Shown here in pieces: positions 36,449 to 45,345 of a DNA stretch of 55,125 nt. Every line of letters begins with the position of its first letter. Position 1 is the first letter of the stretch. Both the position numbers and the translations under genes were made by a program. Under the pieces are notes generated by a model. That model saw nothing but the letters and a program-made list of their open reading frames with translations. It made no database searches and was not told where the DNA came from. This DNA is from an uncultured Methylophilaceae bacterium (GTDB lineage: Bacteria > Pseudomonadota > Gammaproteobacteria > Burkholderiales > Methylophilaceae), in contig CAILHX010000056.1 of NCBI GenBank assembly GCA_903834185.1, forward strand, positions 1 through 55,125, written 5' to 3'.

Positions 36449-37881
36449 CATTTTTTTTCTATGCCTTGATGTTGCCGCTCTCCGGTAATGCCCAGGCGCC
36501 CTCAAGTGAAGTCGTCGCTGCCCGCGTCTGGCCCGGTTCCGACTACACCCGCATCACATTCGAAACCAATAAGGAAGTCGAATACAAAATGACCGAGCTG
36601 GCGAATCCCCAGCGATTAGTGCTCGATATCAACGACGTATCCCTCAACTCCGCTCTACAAAGCCTGGTATTCAAGGTGCAGGGCGGAGACCCATATATCA
36701 AAAAGATACGTACAGGCATCTTCAAGCCCGGCACGGTGCGCGTGGTGGTAGACCTGAAAACGGCGATCAAACCCAAGCTGTTCGAGTTGAAACCCGCTGC
36801 CAATTACAAATACCGACTGGTACTTGATATCTATCCGCTCAACCCTCCCAAGCAAGATCCTTTAATGGCCTTGGTAGAACCGCCTGCGCAGACACCCGCT
36901 GCGCCAGCAGAAAAACCTCCCGTGACCACGCCTACCGTGCCGGTAGCTGCGCCGGAAGCTCCGGGTGGCTGGTCGCCCGGTGACCAGGTCACCAAACAGA
37001 AGCCTGAGAAAAAGGCAGAAAAATCTACGCCGCCTGCTGCCATTACAGTGACACCTGAGAAAAAGACACCGGAAGCGGAAGAGGCATCGACAGAACCGTC
37101 GGCGGAAACATCTGCCGCCACACCTGACGACACCTCAGACGAGAATACACCAACGCCCAAAATAGACCGCCTGGTCATCATCGCAATTGATGCAGGACAT
37201 GGCGGTGAAGACCCCGGCGCCCACGGCAAAAACGGCACCAATGAAAAAGATATCACCCTTGCTATCGCAAAAAAACTGAAAATGCTGGTAGATGCCACGC
37301 CTAATATGCGCGGCGCTTTAACACGGGATGGCGATTACTTCGTTCCACTGCATGGCCGGGTGGTGAAAGCCCGTAACATGAAGGCTGATCTGTTCGTTTC
37401 CATCCATGCCGATGCCTTTACCAGCCCCGATGCTCGAGGCTCTTCGGTATTCGCGCTTTCCGAACGCGGTGCTACCAGCGCCATGGCGCGTTATCTGGCT
37501 AAAACGGAAAATGAATCCGACCTGATAGGTGGCGTAAGCCTGGACGACAAGGATCCCAACCTCGCCAAGACGCTGCTCGACCTGTCTCAAACCGCTACCA
37601 TAAACGACAGCTTGAAGCTGGGCAAGGCGGTACTGGGACGCATTGGTGTAGTCAACGACCTGCACCGGGGAATCGTCGAACAGGCCGGATTCGCCGTGTT
37701 GAAATCTCCCGACATCCCGTCGATTCTGGTAGAGACCGCCTTTATAAGCAACCCGGATGAAGAGCGTAGACTGAATACCGAGGAATATCGCACCAAGATG
37801 GCAAAAGCCGTACTGGCCGGTATCAAGCGCTATTTCGCTACCAACCCGCCACTGGCGAAATCCAAAGTAGCTAAAGAATAG
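36424..37881 (+). CDS. amiC: N-acetylmuramoyl-L-alanine amidase with AMIN domain
   Basis: This periplasmic amidase splits septal peptidoglycan during cell separation. With the start at 36424 the 485-residue protein begins with a signal peptide (MFRFIRVLTFFFYALMLPLS, ending GNAQA). It continues with an AMIN domain (about 28-135) that targets it to the septum, and a Pro/Glu/Lys-rich linker (about 145-245). The Zn-dependent Amidase_3 domain follows, with ligand His in IAIDAGHGGEDPGA and later FVSIHADAF, and catalytic Glu in SILVETAFISNPDEE. No LysM domain follows, so it is AmiA/AmiC-like rather than AmiB with LysM. An open frame extends upstream inside tsaE but lacks a signal peptide. It lies in tsaE-amiC-mutL. 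Confidence 0.94.
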   Translation: MFRFIRVLTFFFYALMLPLSGNAQAPSSEVVAARVWPGSDYTRITFETNKEVEYKMTELANPQRLVLDINDVSLNSALQSLVFKVQGGDPYIKKIRTGIFKPGTVRVVVDLKTAIKPKLFELKPAANYKYRLVLDIYPLNPPKQDPLMALVEPPAQTPAAPAEKPPVTTPTVPVAAPEAPGGWSPGDQVTKQKPEKKAEKSTPPAAITVTPEKKTPEAEEASTEPSAETSAATPDDTSDENTPTPKIDRLVIIAIDAGHGGEDPGAHGKNGTNEKDITLAIAKKLKMLVDATPNMRGALTRDGDYFVPLHGRVVKARNMKADLFVSIHADAFTSPDARGSSVFALSERGATSAMARYLAKTENESDLIGGVSLDDKDPNLAKTLLDLSQTATINDSLKLGKAVLGRIGVVNDLHRGIVEQAGFAVLKSPDIPSILVETAFISNPDEERRLNTEEYRTKMAKAVLAGIKRYFATNPPLAKSKVAKE

Positions 37882-37882
37882 T

Positions 37883-39670
37883 TTGGATTCAATACGCCTG
37901 CTCCCCGACATACTCATCAGCCAGATTGCGGCGGGTGAGGTGGTTGAGCGTCCGGCATCCGCGCTTAAGGAGTTGCTGGAAAATAGTCTGGACGCACATG
38001 CCACCGATATCACTGTCACTCTCATCAACGGAGGGGTGAAGCAGCTCAAAGTCGCCGATAACGGCGGCGGTATCAGCAAGGATCAACTTAAGCTGGCGTT
38101 GGCGCGACATGCGACCAGCAAGATCGCCAGCATGGATGATCTGGAACAGGTACGTAGCCTGGGGTTTCGCGGTGAGGCGCTGGCGAGTATCGCCTCTGTG
38201 TCGCGGCTATCGCTGACCAGCCGCAGCCCCGCAGATAAACATGCATGGCGCATCGAGGCGGATGGCGGCGCACTGACGGAACTACAGCCAGCAGCACTCG
38301 ATGCAGGAACGGCGCTGGAAGTATCCGACCTGTATTTCAATACGCCTGCGCGCCGCAAATTCCTGAAAACCGAGAGCACCGAATTCGGCCATTGCGAAGA
38401 AGCGTTCAAGCGCGTGGCTCTGTCCCGTGCCGATGTCGCGTTTACACTGATGCACAACGGGCGGGCGCAATGGCGGTTGGCCAAAACCACCCCTCACAAG
38501 CGCATCGCCGAGATACTGGGTGATGAATTCGCCGACAACGCCTTTGTCATAGACGAAGGCGGACCGCTCAGGCTTTGGGGTATGGCAGCCAAGCCCAATT
38601 TTTCGCGCAGCGCGCGCGATGCCCAGTATTGCTTCGTCAATGGCCGTTTTGTGCGCGACAAACTACTGGCGCACGCCATACGCCAGGCCTATCAGGATGT
38701 CTTGCACCATGAACGCCACCCGGCATTCGTGCTGTTTCTGGAACTGGAGCCGTCTGGCGTGGACGTGAATGTGCATCCCACCAAGACCGAGGTCAGGTTC
38801 AGGGATAGCCAGGCGATACACCGATTCGTATTCCATGCGCTACACCGGGCATTGGCAGCGCCGGCGGGAACGTTACCTGAACAATCCATCGGCAGCCTGC
38901 AGCAGACCTTACAGAATCGATATTCAGCGCCTTACCAGCCACAGATCCCGCTCAGAGTGGATCAGGACGCGAGCTTCTACCAAACCCTGTTCGGTAACCG
39001 TACTCCCGACCCTGCCGCAAATGAAAACGGCGCTGAAAACAGCGCAAATGTGTTTGGGAACGGTTTTCAAACGAAAACCGAACAGCAGCATCCGCTGGGC
39101 TTCGCGCTGGCACAAGTGCATGGCGTGTATGTACTGGCGCAGAACCAGCAGGGTCTGGTGGTGGTGGATATGCATGCCGCTCACGAGCGCATCATGTATG
39201 AAAAACTGAAAAACGCGCTGGATGCCAACATTATCGCCATGCAGCCGTTGTTGCTCCCGATCAGCTTCAATGCCGACCGTCTGGAAATTGCAGTGGTAGA
39301 AGAGCAGGGCACGGTACTGAACGACCTGGGGTTCGAACTGGCGGTATTATCGCCCACCACGCTGGCAGTACGTGCCATTCCCGCCATGCTGGCAGATTCC
39401 GATGCAGTAGCGCTGGCGCGCGCCGTGCTGCGCGATGTACGTGAATACGGCGGCAGCCTTGCGCTCACCGAACGCCGTAACGAATTGCTGGCCACCATGG
39501 CCTGCCATGCCGCCGTGCGTGCCAACCGTGTGTTGACCATCACCGAAATGAATGCCTTGCTGCGCGATATGGAAGCGACCGAGCGCTCCGAGCAATGCAA
39601 CCATGGCCGGCCTACCTGGTTTCAGATAACCATGACCGAACTGGACAAGATGTTCATGCGCGGGAAATAA
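37883..39670 (+). CDS. mutL: DNA mismatch repair protein MutL
   Basis: MutL couples MutS mismatch recognition to strand incision. The 595-residue protein has the GHKL ATPase domain (IAAGEVVERPASALKELLEN with the catalytic Glu, then VADNGGGI and SLGFRGEALASIAS). The transducer region ends in VDVNVHPTKTEVRF, a variable linker spans 335-400, and the dimerisation domain is C-terminal. The latter carries DMHAAHERIMYE (Asp429, Glu435, Glu440), which fits the metal endonuclease motif D[QM]HAxxExxxxE, and a final CNHGRPTW. Translation starts at TTG (37883), one base after the amiC stop; the N-terminus DSIRLLPD fits the family. An endonuclease-type MutL implies no need for MutH. Confidence 0.95.
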   Translation: MDSIRLLPDILISQIAAGEVVERPASALKELLENSLDAHATDITVTLINGGVKQLKVADNGGGISKDQLKLALARHATSKIASMDDLEQVRSLGFRGEALASIASVSRLSLTSRSPADKHAWRIEADGGALTELQPAALDAGTALEVSDLYFNTPARRKFLKTESTEFGHCEEAFKRVALSRADVAFTLMHNGRAQWRLAKTTPHKRIAEILGDEFADNAFVIDEGGPLRLWGMAAKPNFSRSARDAQYCFVNGRFVRDKLLAHAIRQAYQDVLHHERHPAFVLFLELEPSGVDVNVHPTKTEVRFRDSQAIHRFVFHALHRALAAPAGTLPEQSIGSLQQTLQNRYSAPYQPQIPLRVDQDASFYQTLFGNRTPDPAANENGAENSANVFGNGFQTKTEQQHPLGFALAQVHGVYVLAQNQQGLVVVDMHAAHERIMYEKLKNALDANIIAMQPLLLPISFNADRLEIAVVEEQGTVLNDLGFELAVLSPTTLAVRAIPAMLADSDAVALARAVLRDVREYGGSLALTERRNELLATMACHAAVRANRVLTITEMNALLRDMEATERSEQCNHGRPTWFQITMTELDKMFMRGK

Positions 39671-39704
39671 AAAAGCATGAAAGCAGTGATTCCTTAATGA
39701 CATA

Positions 39705-39731
39705 AAAAATGGCGCCTGATGCGCCATTTTT
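39705..39731. terminator. Bidirectional terminator between mutL and the second chemoreceptor
   Basis: AAAAATGGCGC (39705-39715) and GCGCCATTTTT (39721-39731) form a perfect 11-bp stem with loop CTGAT and A/T runs on both sides. It ends mutL and the convergent chemoreceptor gene. Confidence 0.85.
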
Positions 39732-39750
39732 ACAGTTTGGGGGAGGGTAG

Positions 39751-41376
39751 TTAGAGCTTGAACCTCGCTGCACTCTGCCTCAGACCAATTGCCAGCGCTT
39801 CCAGGTGCGTAGCAGCAGAAGATACGTTGGTCACGGCCAGGCTGTTTTCTTCAGTGATCTGCGCGATACGTTCGACATTCTTGGCGATATCGATACTGGC
39901 GCTCTTCTGCTCGGACAGTGCAGAAGAGATATCACCCACTGCATCCAGAACCACCACAGAACTGTTATTGATGTCATGCATGGACGAGCCGGCCGTGTTG
40001 GCGCGGGCTACACCTTCGGTAACACGCTCGCTACCTTGCTCCATACTGGAAGAAGCCTTGGCGGTATATTCCTGTATGGTATTCACCATGCGCGTGATTT
40101 CCTGAGCGGATTTGCCGGTGCGCTCGGCAAGTTTGCGGACTTCATCTGCCACCACGGCAAAACCACGACCTTGTTCTCCGGCACGTGCCGCTTCAATCGC
40201 CGCATTCAACGCCAGCAAGTTGGTTTGGTCTGCCACATCCTTGATGGCATCAACGATGCTGCCGATCTTATGCGCTTCTTCGCCCAACACCGCCATCTGG
40301 CTGGCTGTTTGACTGACAGAGTGGGCGATCTGAGTCATTTCGGAAGCAGCGAGCTGCACCTCAACCTCGCCCTTGGCAGACAACTCCTGAGACTGTTTGG
40401 CACGCCTTTCCGCCTCAGTCGCATTACTTGCGGATTGTTCAATACTGGTAGTCAGCTGTTCCACAGCGGCTGCAACGGAAGAGGTCGCCTCGGTCTGCGT
40501 AGTAGAGCTGGCGGCGACACGTTGCGAAGCGGCTGCCAACTGGGTGGAAGCATCGAATACGCCGCTCACACCGCTGTTGATCTCTTGTACCAGTGTTGCA
40601 AGCTTTTGCTTCATGGAATTGGTGGATTTCAGAATCTGCCCGATCTCGTTACTGCCGCGCACCAATACCGAGCCTGTAAGGTCGCCATCCGCGATGCGTG
40701 CCAGCGCCTGATTGATAAAAATCAGTGGTTTATTGATGCCGGAAGTGATGGTTTGACCTAACCAGAGACCGATGATCAGCGCAGCTACAATCATCACCAC
40801 AGACAGCAACAGGGTATTGTCACCGCCCATGACCACTCTCTGGTAGACGCCTTCCGCCTTGGTTGCCTGTAATTGCTGCAATTGATCAAGGTGATGGACG
40901 ATAGGGTCAACCGAAGGGAAGAAGCTATGACCCATGTAATCAGCAAGGCCGGCTTCATCTTGTGCCCGCATCAAGGCAAGCACTTGAGCAAACGCAGCGT
41001 CTGCCTGCTTCAGGCTGGTATCAATATCATCGGAGAGGGCTTTTTCCTGTGCATCCATCTTTTCGGCCCGGTACTTGTCCCATTGCTCATGCATCCTGGC
41101 CTTGCTGTCTTCGATGGCCTTGGTGCCATCACTCCATTGCATCTGATGATTACGGACTTTGCTGGATGTCTGTACCAGACCGACATTGATTGAGTCGGAT
41201 ACGATCTTGAGCTCCTCAAGCGCGCCTATCCTGTCTTCATAAAGATGCTGGACAAAGTTGCTGGATTTTTTGATGTTATAAAGCGCGTAAGCCCCCATAA
41301 TCAGCATTAAAAGCAACAATACACCTGTGAGTAATCTAAGCTGGTTCTTCACTGAGACATTCGCAAGATTTAGCAT
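39751..41376 (-). CDS. Methyl-accepting chemotaxis protein
   Basis: The 541-residue receptor has TM1 (about 12-32, [19 protein letters not shown]) and a periplasmic four-helix-bundle-like domain of about 150 residues (TarH/4HB_MCP type). TM2 lies at about 185-207, then HAMP, and a signalling domain with the same tip as the first receptor ([19 protein letters not shown]). Adaptation-helix Gln/Glu pairs are frequent. It lacks a C-terminal docking pentapeptide (ends SAARFKL). The signalling halves of the two receptors are alike even at DNA level, while the sensor halves differ. It sits alone on the minus strand between mutL and miaA, which are adjacent in many relatives, so it looks like an insertion into an old operon. 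Confidence 0.93.
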   Translation of the reverse strand: MLNLANVSVKNQLRLLTGVLLLLMLIMGAYALYNIKKSSNFVQHLYEDRIGALEELKIVSDSINVGLVQTSSKVRNHQMQWSDGTKAIEDSKARMHEQWDKYRAEKMDAQEKALSDDIDTSLKQADAAFAQVLALMRAQDEAGLADYMGHSFFPSVDPIVHHLDQLQQLQATKAEGVYQRVVMGGDNTLLLSVVMIVAALIIGLWLGQTITSGINKPLIFINQALARIADGDLTGSVLVRGSNEIGQILKSTNSMKQKLATLVQEINSGVSGVFDASTQLAAASQRVAASSTTQTEATSSVAAAVEQLTTSIEQSASNATEAERRAKQSQELSAKGEVEVQLAASEMTQIAHSVSQTASQMAVLGEEAHKIGSIVDAIKDVADQTNLLALNAAIEAARAGEQGRGFAVVADEVRKLAERTGKSAQEITRMVNTIQEYTAKASSSMEQGSERVTEGVARANTAGSSMHDINNSSVVVLDAVGDISSALSEQKSASIDIAKNVERIAQITEENSLAVTNVSSAATHLEALAIGLRQSAARFKL

Positions 41377-41466
41377 GACATAACCTCAAACAATAGTTTT
41401 AACCGAGCGTTTTTTAAGTATTTTCTCACTTGAACGTCAGTGATAAATATAACGTGCAGCAGATTC

Positions 41467-41494
41467 TTAATGGTGAGGCGAGTATAGCTATAAT
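41467..41494 (+). promoter_or_regulatory. Possible miaA promoter
   Basis: A perfect TATAAT (41489-41494) lies 40 bp before the miaA ATG, with a weak -35 (TTAATG) 16 bp upstream. A separate promoter is expected because the chemoreceptor gene parts miaA from mutL. Confidence 0.35.
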
Positions 41495-41533
41495 TCTTCG
41501 TATTTATCAACTTATTCGCTCAACGAGAGGCTC

Positions 41534-42472
41534 ATGCCCAATACCCGAGTAATCTTTCTGATGGGCCCTACCGCCAGTGGCAAAACAGGGCTGGCAGTGG
41601 CATTGGCGCAGCAATTTCCGATAGAACTGATCAGCGTGGATTCCGCGCTGGTCTACAAGGATATGGATATCGGCACCGCCAAACCGGATGCTGCCACGTT
41701 GAAAATGGCACCTCATCATCTGATCAACCTGATACCACCAACACTTTCTTATTCAGCTGCACAGTTCAGAGACGATAGCCTGAAACTGATAAAAGAGATC
41801 CACGCAAGAAACAGAATTCCATTTTTTGTCGGCGGTACAATGTTATATTTCAATGCCTTACAACATGGTATGAATGCTTTACCAGAAGCTGATGCCGAAG
41901 TCAGGAAAGCGCTGGTCGAACGCGCCGAAAAAGCGGGATGGCCTGCCATGCACGCCGAATTGGCCAGGATAGACCCGGCCACGGCCCAACGCCTGCAACC
42001 AAATGACGCGCAGCGCATTGAGCGAGCGCTGGAGATATACGCGATCAGCGGCCAAACCATGTCCGCGCTGCTGAATCACGACAACCACAATGCCTTTGAT
42101 TATCAGTTGCTTAAACTCGCATTGATGCCCTCGGACCGCGCTGTGCTGCATCAACGCATCGCCCGGCGTTTTGAAGATATGCTGCAGCAAGGGCTGGTAG
42201 GGGAGGTACAACACCTCAGATCACAATACCCGGAATTGACCGGGAACACGCCCTCCATGCGCTGCGTGGGTTATCGCCAAACCTGGGAGCATCTGGAGGG
42301 AGAATACGATCTCGCCACACTCAGAGAGAAAGGGGTCATAGCAACCAGACAGCTGGCCAAGCGCCAGATGACATGGCTGCGCGGGATGGGGGATACCGAA
42401 GTAATGGACTGTCTAAATTATAATGTATTGGACAGTATAAAAGACAGGATTTCCCGGTGGAATTCCCCATAG
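41534..42472 (+). CDS. miaA: tRNA dimethylallyltransferase MiaA
   Basis: MiaA adds a dimethylallyl group to N6 of A37 in tRNAs reading UNN codons, the first step to ms2i6A. The 312-residue protein has the P-loop LMGPTASGKTGLAVALA and the DSALVYKDMDIGTAKP block. The Asp there matches the general base; the usual QVY of this block reads LVY here. Further family segments are FVGGTMLYFNALQHGM, RIERALEIYAISGQT and GYRQTWEHLEGE near the C-terminus. GAGAGG lies just before the ATG. The 3' end of this gene contains two copies of the 13-bp dyad found again before the cyclase gene. Confidence 0.96.
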   Translation: MPNTRVIFLMGPTASGKTGLAVALAQQFPIELISVDSALVYKDMDIGTAKPDAATLKMAPHHLINLIPPTLSYSAAQFRDDSLKLIKEIHARNRIPFFVGGTMLYFNALQHGMNALPEADAEVRKALVERAEKAGWPAMHAELARIDPATAQRLQPNDAQRIERALEIYAISGQTMSALLNHDNHNAFDYQLLKLALMPSDRAVLHQRIARRFEDMLQQGLVGEVQHLRSQYPELTGNTPSMRCVGYRQTWEHLEGEYDLATLREKGVIATRQLAKRQMTWLRGMGDTEVMDCLNYNVLDSIKDRISRWNSP

Positions 42473-42590
42473 AATAAATCTGTTGCAGCCTTACAACAAA
42501 ATCAAAACCTTTCTGGAAACTCGCTAAAAAAACACTTGACTTATACAGTCCAATGCGGTTAATTTGTACTGTACAATTAATTCGGACTGC
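42404..42590. promoter_or_regulatory. Cluster of 13-bp dyad sites upstream of the MerR-cyclase gene
   Basis: Four related imperfect palindromes occur. They are ATGGACTGTCTAA (42404-42416), TTGGACAGTATAA (42428-42440), TTATACAGTCCAA (42541-42553, the reverse form of TTGGACTGTATAA) and the perfect TTGTACTGTACAA (42564-42576). A half site TCGGACTGC follows at 42582. The first two sit in the miaA end, 24 bp apart, and flank a TATAAT (42419-42424). The second two are 23 bp apart and lie between and just after the -35/-10 hexamers. They are most simply operators for the MerR-type regulator encoded downstream, but another regulator is possible. Confidence 0.55.
42536..42564 (+). promoter_or_regulatory. 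Candidate promoter of the MerR-cyclase gene
   Basis: TTGACT (42536-42541) and TTAATT (42559-42564) are 17 bp apart. One dyad fills the spacer and another begins at the -10, so a bound regulator would directly affect polymerase. Confidence 0.45.
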
Positions 42591-42593
42591 TAT

Positions 42594-44126
42594 ATGAAGC
42601 TATCCAGCATTGAGGTGATTGAAAGGACTGGCATTTCGCGTGCCACCTTGAACAACTATATTAATTTGGGTTTGCTGCCTCGTCCTGAGGTTGCCAGCCC
42701 GGAAGCCAATGCCGGCACCAGCGCCCGGCAAATCGGTTATTTCCCGGAAGACACCATATTACGCATCGCACGTATCAAGGCACTGAAAAAGCAGGGGCTG
42801 GCAATGACTGATATTGCTCTGCAGTTGAATGCCATACCCAGACAAACTAATCAAGGACCAAAACAATCAGGAGCCAATATGCCGCAAGCTCAGTCAGAAC
42901 ATACATCCGCAGCAGCGGAACATCATACACAAGCCGCGAAAGCCCCCGAAACCGGTCCGTTGCGCCTTACCATAGACCGCGTGCCGTATCCCGCCTATAT
43001 GGTGAACTACAACATGGAGCTGACCTGGTACAACGAAGAGGCCAGAACCGCTCTGCTAGGCTCATTTGAGAGGCTTTCGGCGGATATACAGGAGCGCAGG
43101 GTGCTTGATCACCTTGCCGGAGGCGCTTACGGTAGCCGCACGGATAACCGCGAAGCCCTGAATGAACTGCACAATCAGATGGGCAAGCATCGGGTGGCGA
43201 ACGTACTGGGGAATGCCGCATTAGGCGTCACCGGTACTCTGGCAGGCGTTTCCGCGACCCCGCCGGGCCCGCTGGTAGAACTCCCTCTCAGCCTGTATGC
43301 CGAAGATGGAGCACAGGAAAACTACCGCGTTTTTGTATCTTATTTCCGCGAAGGCATCTTTGTGGTCTATACCCGCGACGAGACCGGTCATAACAACCTG
43401 TTAGGCCTTTTGGAACGCCGCGATGAAGTGATCCGCAACCTTCTCAAGAAACGCCTGCCGGTACTGACCGAAGTTGCGGTGATGGTAGCCGACCTGCAAA
43501 ACTCGGTGCGTATCTGCTCCGAATTACCACCGGAAGAGTATTTTGAGCTGATCAATCAGATCTGGTCCACCATGGAACCCATCTTTCGCAGCTATTACAG
43601 CACCCATGGCAAGCATGTGGGCGACGGCATGGTGTATTACTTCTTTCCGCAGCCGGATTGCAGTTATATCCTCAACGCCTTGCGTTGCGCATTCGAGGTG
43701 CATGAAGCCATGCGCAAGATCAGCAAGGAATGGCAGCTGCGCAAGAATTGGCTCAATGAGTTGTATCTCAATACCGGCCTGAATGAGGGCCAGGAATGGC
43801 TGGGGGTTTTCCATGTCGAGACCAAGGTGGAATTCACGGTATTGGGCGACACCATCAATCATGCTGCACGATTATCAGACTTCGCCAAGAGCGGGTCCAT
43901 CTGGGCCAGCAAGAATTTCATCGGCAAACTCACCACAGAAGAGCGTGGTCAACTGCGTTTCGGCGTAAAACGCCATAATCAGGAAGGGCATGAAGTATTT
44001 GTCGCATCCTCCTACTCCAGAGTATCCGAGCTGGTAGACCTGGACTCGCCGCGCTACGAGAAGCTGCGGGATATAGGCGGAATGGCGATCACCGAAGTGG
44101 TCGAAGTGACTACCGGAAAGCGTTAA
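42594..44126 (+). CDS. MerR-type HTH, PAS-like and class III nucleotidyl cyclase fusion
   Basis: The 510-residue protein (ATG 42594) combines three parts. Residues 1-80 form a MerR-like winged helix (SSIEVIERTGISRATLNNYI, then ALKKQGLAMTDIALQL). After a Gln/Ala/His-rich linker (about 85-120), residues 125-270 look like a PAS domain (VPYPAYMVNYNMELTWYNEE). Residues 290-450 are a class III cyclase catalytic domain. Its metal Asp are Asp300 (VMVADLQNS) and Asp344 (HVGDGMVYYF), and the VLGDTINHAARL block carries the transition-state Asn422 and Arg426. These are the residues expected of an active cyclase, likely making cAMP, although cGMP cannot be excluded. No membrane helix is present. A TTG 30 bp upstream is in frame but lies in a palindrome and is unlikely. 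It is convergent with dapC, 6 bp away. Confidence 0.8.
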   Translation: MKLSSIEVIERTGISRATLNNYINLGLLPRPEVASPEANAGTSARQIGYFPEDTILRIARIKALKKQGLAMTDIALQLNAIPRQTNQGPKQSGANMPQAQSEHTSAAAEHHTQAAKAPETGPLRLTIDRVPYPAYMVNYNMELTWYNEEARTALLGSFERLSADIQERRVLDHLAGGAYGSRTDNREALNELHNQMGKHRVANVLGNAALGVTGTLAGVSATPPGPLVELPLSLYAEDGAQENYRVFVSYFREGIFVVYTRDETGHNNLLGLLERRDEVIRNLLKKRLPVLTEVAVMVADLQNSVRICSELPPEEYFELINQIWSTMEPIFRSYYSTHGKHVGDGMVYYFFPQPDCSYILNALRCAFEVHEAMRKISKEWQLRKNWLNELYLNTGLNEGQEWLGVFHVETKVEFTVLGDTINHAARLSDFAKSGSIWASKNFIGKLTTEERGQLRFGVKRHNQEGHEVFVASSYSRVSELVDLDSPRYEKLRDIGGMAITEVVEVTTGKR

Positions 44127-44132
44127 GCCTGG

Positions 44133-45311
44133 TTAGGAAGTGATACGCCTGGCAGCTTCCATGCATTCTTCCAGCGAGGCTACCAGCGCCATTCTGATAA
44201 ACCCTTCGCCGGGATTGATACCGTGCGCACTGCGCGCCAGATAGCTGCCCGGTAATACCGCGACATTGAAGTCGCGGTACAATTTTTGCGCGTAAGTGGT
44301 GTCATCGCCACCTTCTAGCTTGGCCCATAGGTAAAACGCAGCATCCGGGATTTCCACTTCCATCACTTCCTGCAACACCGGCGTGACACTACGGAATTTC
44401 TCATCGTAAAAGCGGCGGTTTTCCACGACATGACCTTCATCGTTCCATGCTGCAGTGCTGGCAGCCTGTATCGCCGGGCTCATGGCGCAGCCGTGGTAGG
44501 TGCGGTAGAGCAGGAATTTTTCCAGTATCCTGGCATCACCTGCGACAAAACCGGAACGCATTCCGGGAACGTTGGAACGCTTGGAGAGTGAGCTGAACGC
44601 GACCAGATTATGGTCGCTACGTCCCAGCTTGTGGGCAGCCTGCAAAACACCTAGCGGAGGCTTGGCTTCATCGAAATAGATCTCCGAATAGCATTCATCC
44701 GCTGCGATGATGAAGCCGTGCTGGTCTGCCAGGGCGAAGATCTCTCGCCAGTCATCCAGATCCATCACTTTACCGGTCGGGTTGCCGGGTGAGCATAGGT
44801 ATATGAGTTGAGTACGTTTCCAGATTTCCGGCGGCACGCTGGCGTAATCCATGGCATAACCGTTTTCCGGCAGGGTATTCAGGTAGTAGGGCTCGGCACC
44901 AGCCAGATAGGCAGCACCTTCATAGATCTGGTAGAACGGGTTAGGGCAGATGACTACGGGCTTGCCAGCCGACGGGTCTATCACTGCTTGTGCAAAGGAA
45001 AATAAGGCCTCGCGGCTGCCGTTGACCGGAATGATGTTTTTCTCCACATTTGGAGCAGGAATACCGTAACGGCGCACCAGCCATTCAGCAATGGCTTGCC
45101 TAAGCTCGATACCGCCCAAAGTTGTGGGATAATTCGCCAACCCTGATAGATTATTACTGAGCGCCGTTTTAATGAACTCCGGCGTGGGATGCTTGGGCTC
45201 GCCTATCGTCAGGTTCACTGCAGGAAACGACGCATTGGGCGTGATGCCCGCAAACAGTTCTCGCAGCTTCTGGAACGGGTAGGGGTGCAGGTAGTCTAGG
45301 TTGGGATTCAT
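44133..45311 (-). CDS. dapC: Succinyldiaminopimelate transaminase, DapC-type
   Basis: DapC transfers an amino group from glutamate to N-succinyl-2-amino-6-oxopimelate in lysine and peptidoglycan precursor synthesis. The 392-residue class I PLP enzyme shows NLTIGEPKHPTPEFI near the N-terminus, the LCSPGNPTGKVM loop with its Asn, AADECYSEIYFD with the PLP Asp, and Lys in AFSSLSKRSNVPGMRSGF. The NPNLDYLHPYPFQKLREL start is typical of the proteobacterial DapC group rather than AspC or AlaA. No dapD or dapE is adjacent. It is divergent from the permease gene 34 bp away. Confidence 0.88.
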   Translation of the reverse strand: MNPNLDYLHPYPFQKLRELFAGITPNASFPAVNLTIGEPKHPTPEFIKTALSNNLSGLANYPTTLGGIELRQAIAEWLVRRYGIPAPNVEKNIIPVNGSREALFSFAQAVIDPSAGKPVVICPNPFYQIYEGAAYLAGAEPYYLNTLPENGYAMDYASVPPEIWKRTQLIYLCSPGNPTGKVMDLDDWREIFALADQHGFIIAADECYSEIYFDEAKPPLGVLQAAHKLGRSDHNLVAFSSLSKRSNVPGMRSGFVAGDARILEKFLLYRTYHGCAMSPAIQAASTAAWNDEGHVVENRRFYDEKFRSVTPVLQEVMEVEIPDAAFYLWAKLEGGDDTTYAQKLYRDFNVAVLPGSYLARSAHGINPGEGFIRMALVASLEECMEAARRITS

Positions 45312-45345
45312 GGGCTCAGGCTCGGATTGATAAAGGTATTATAAA

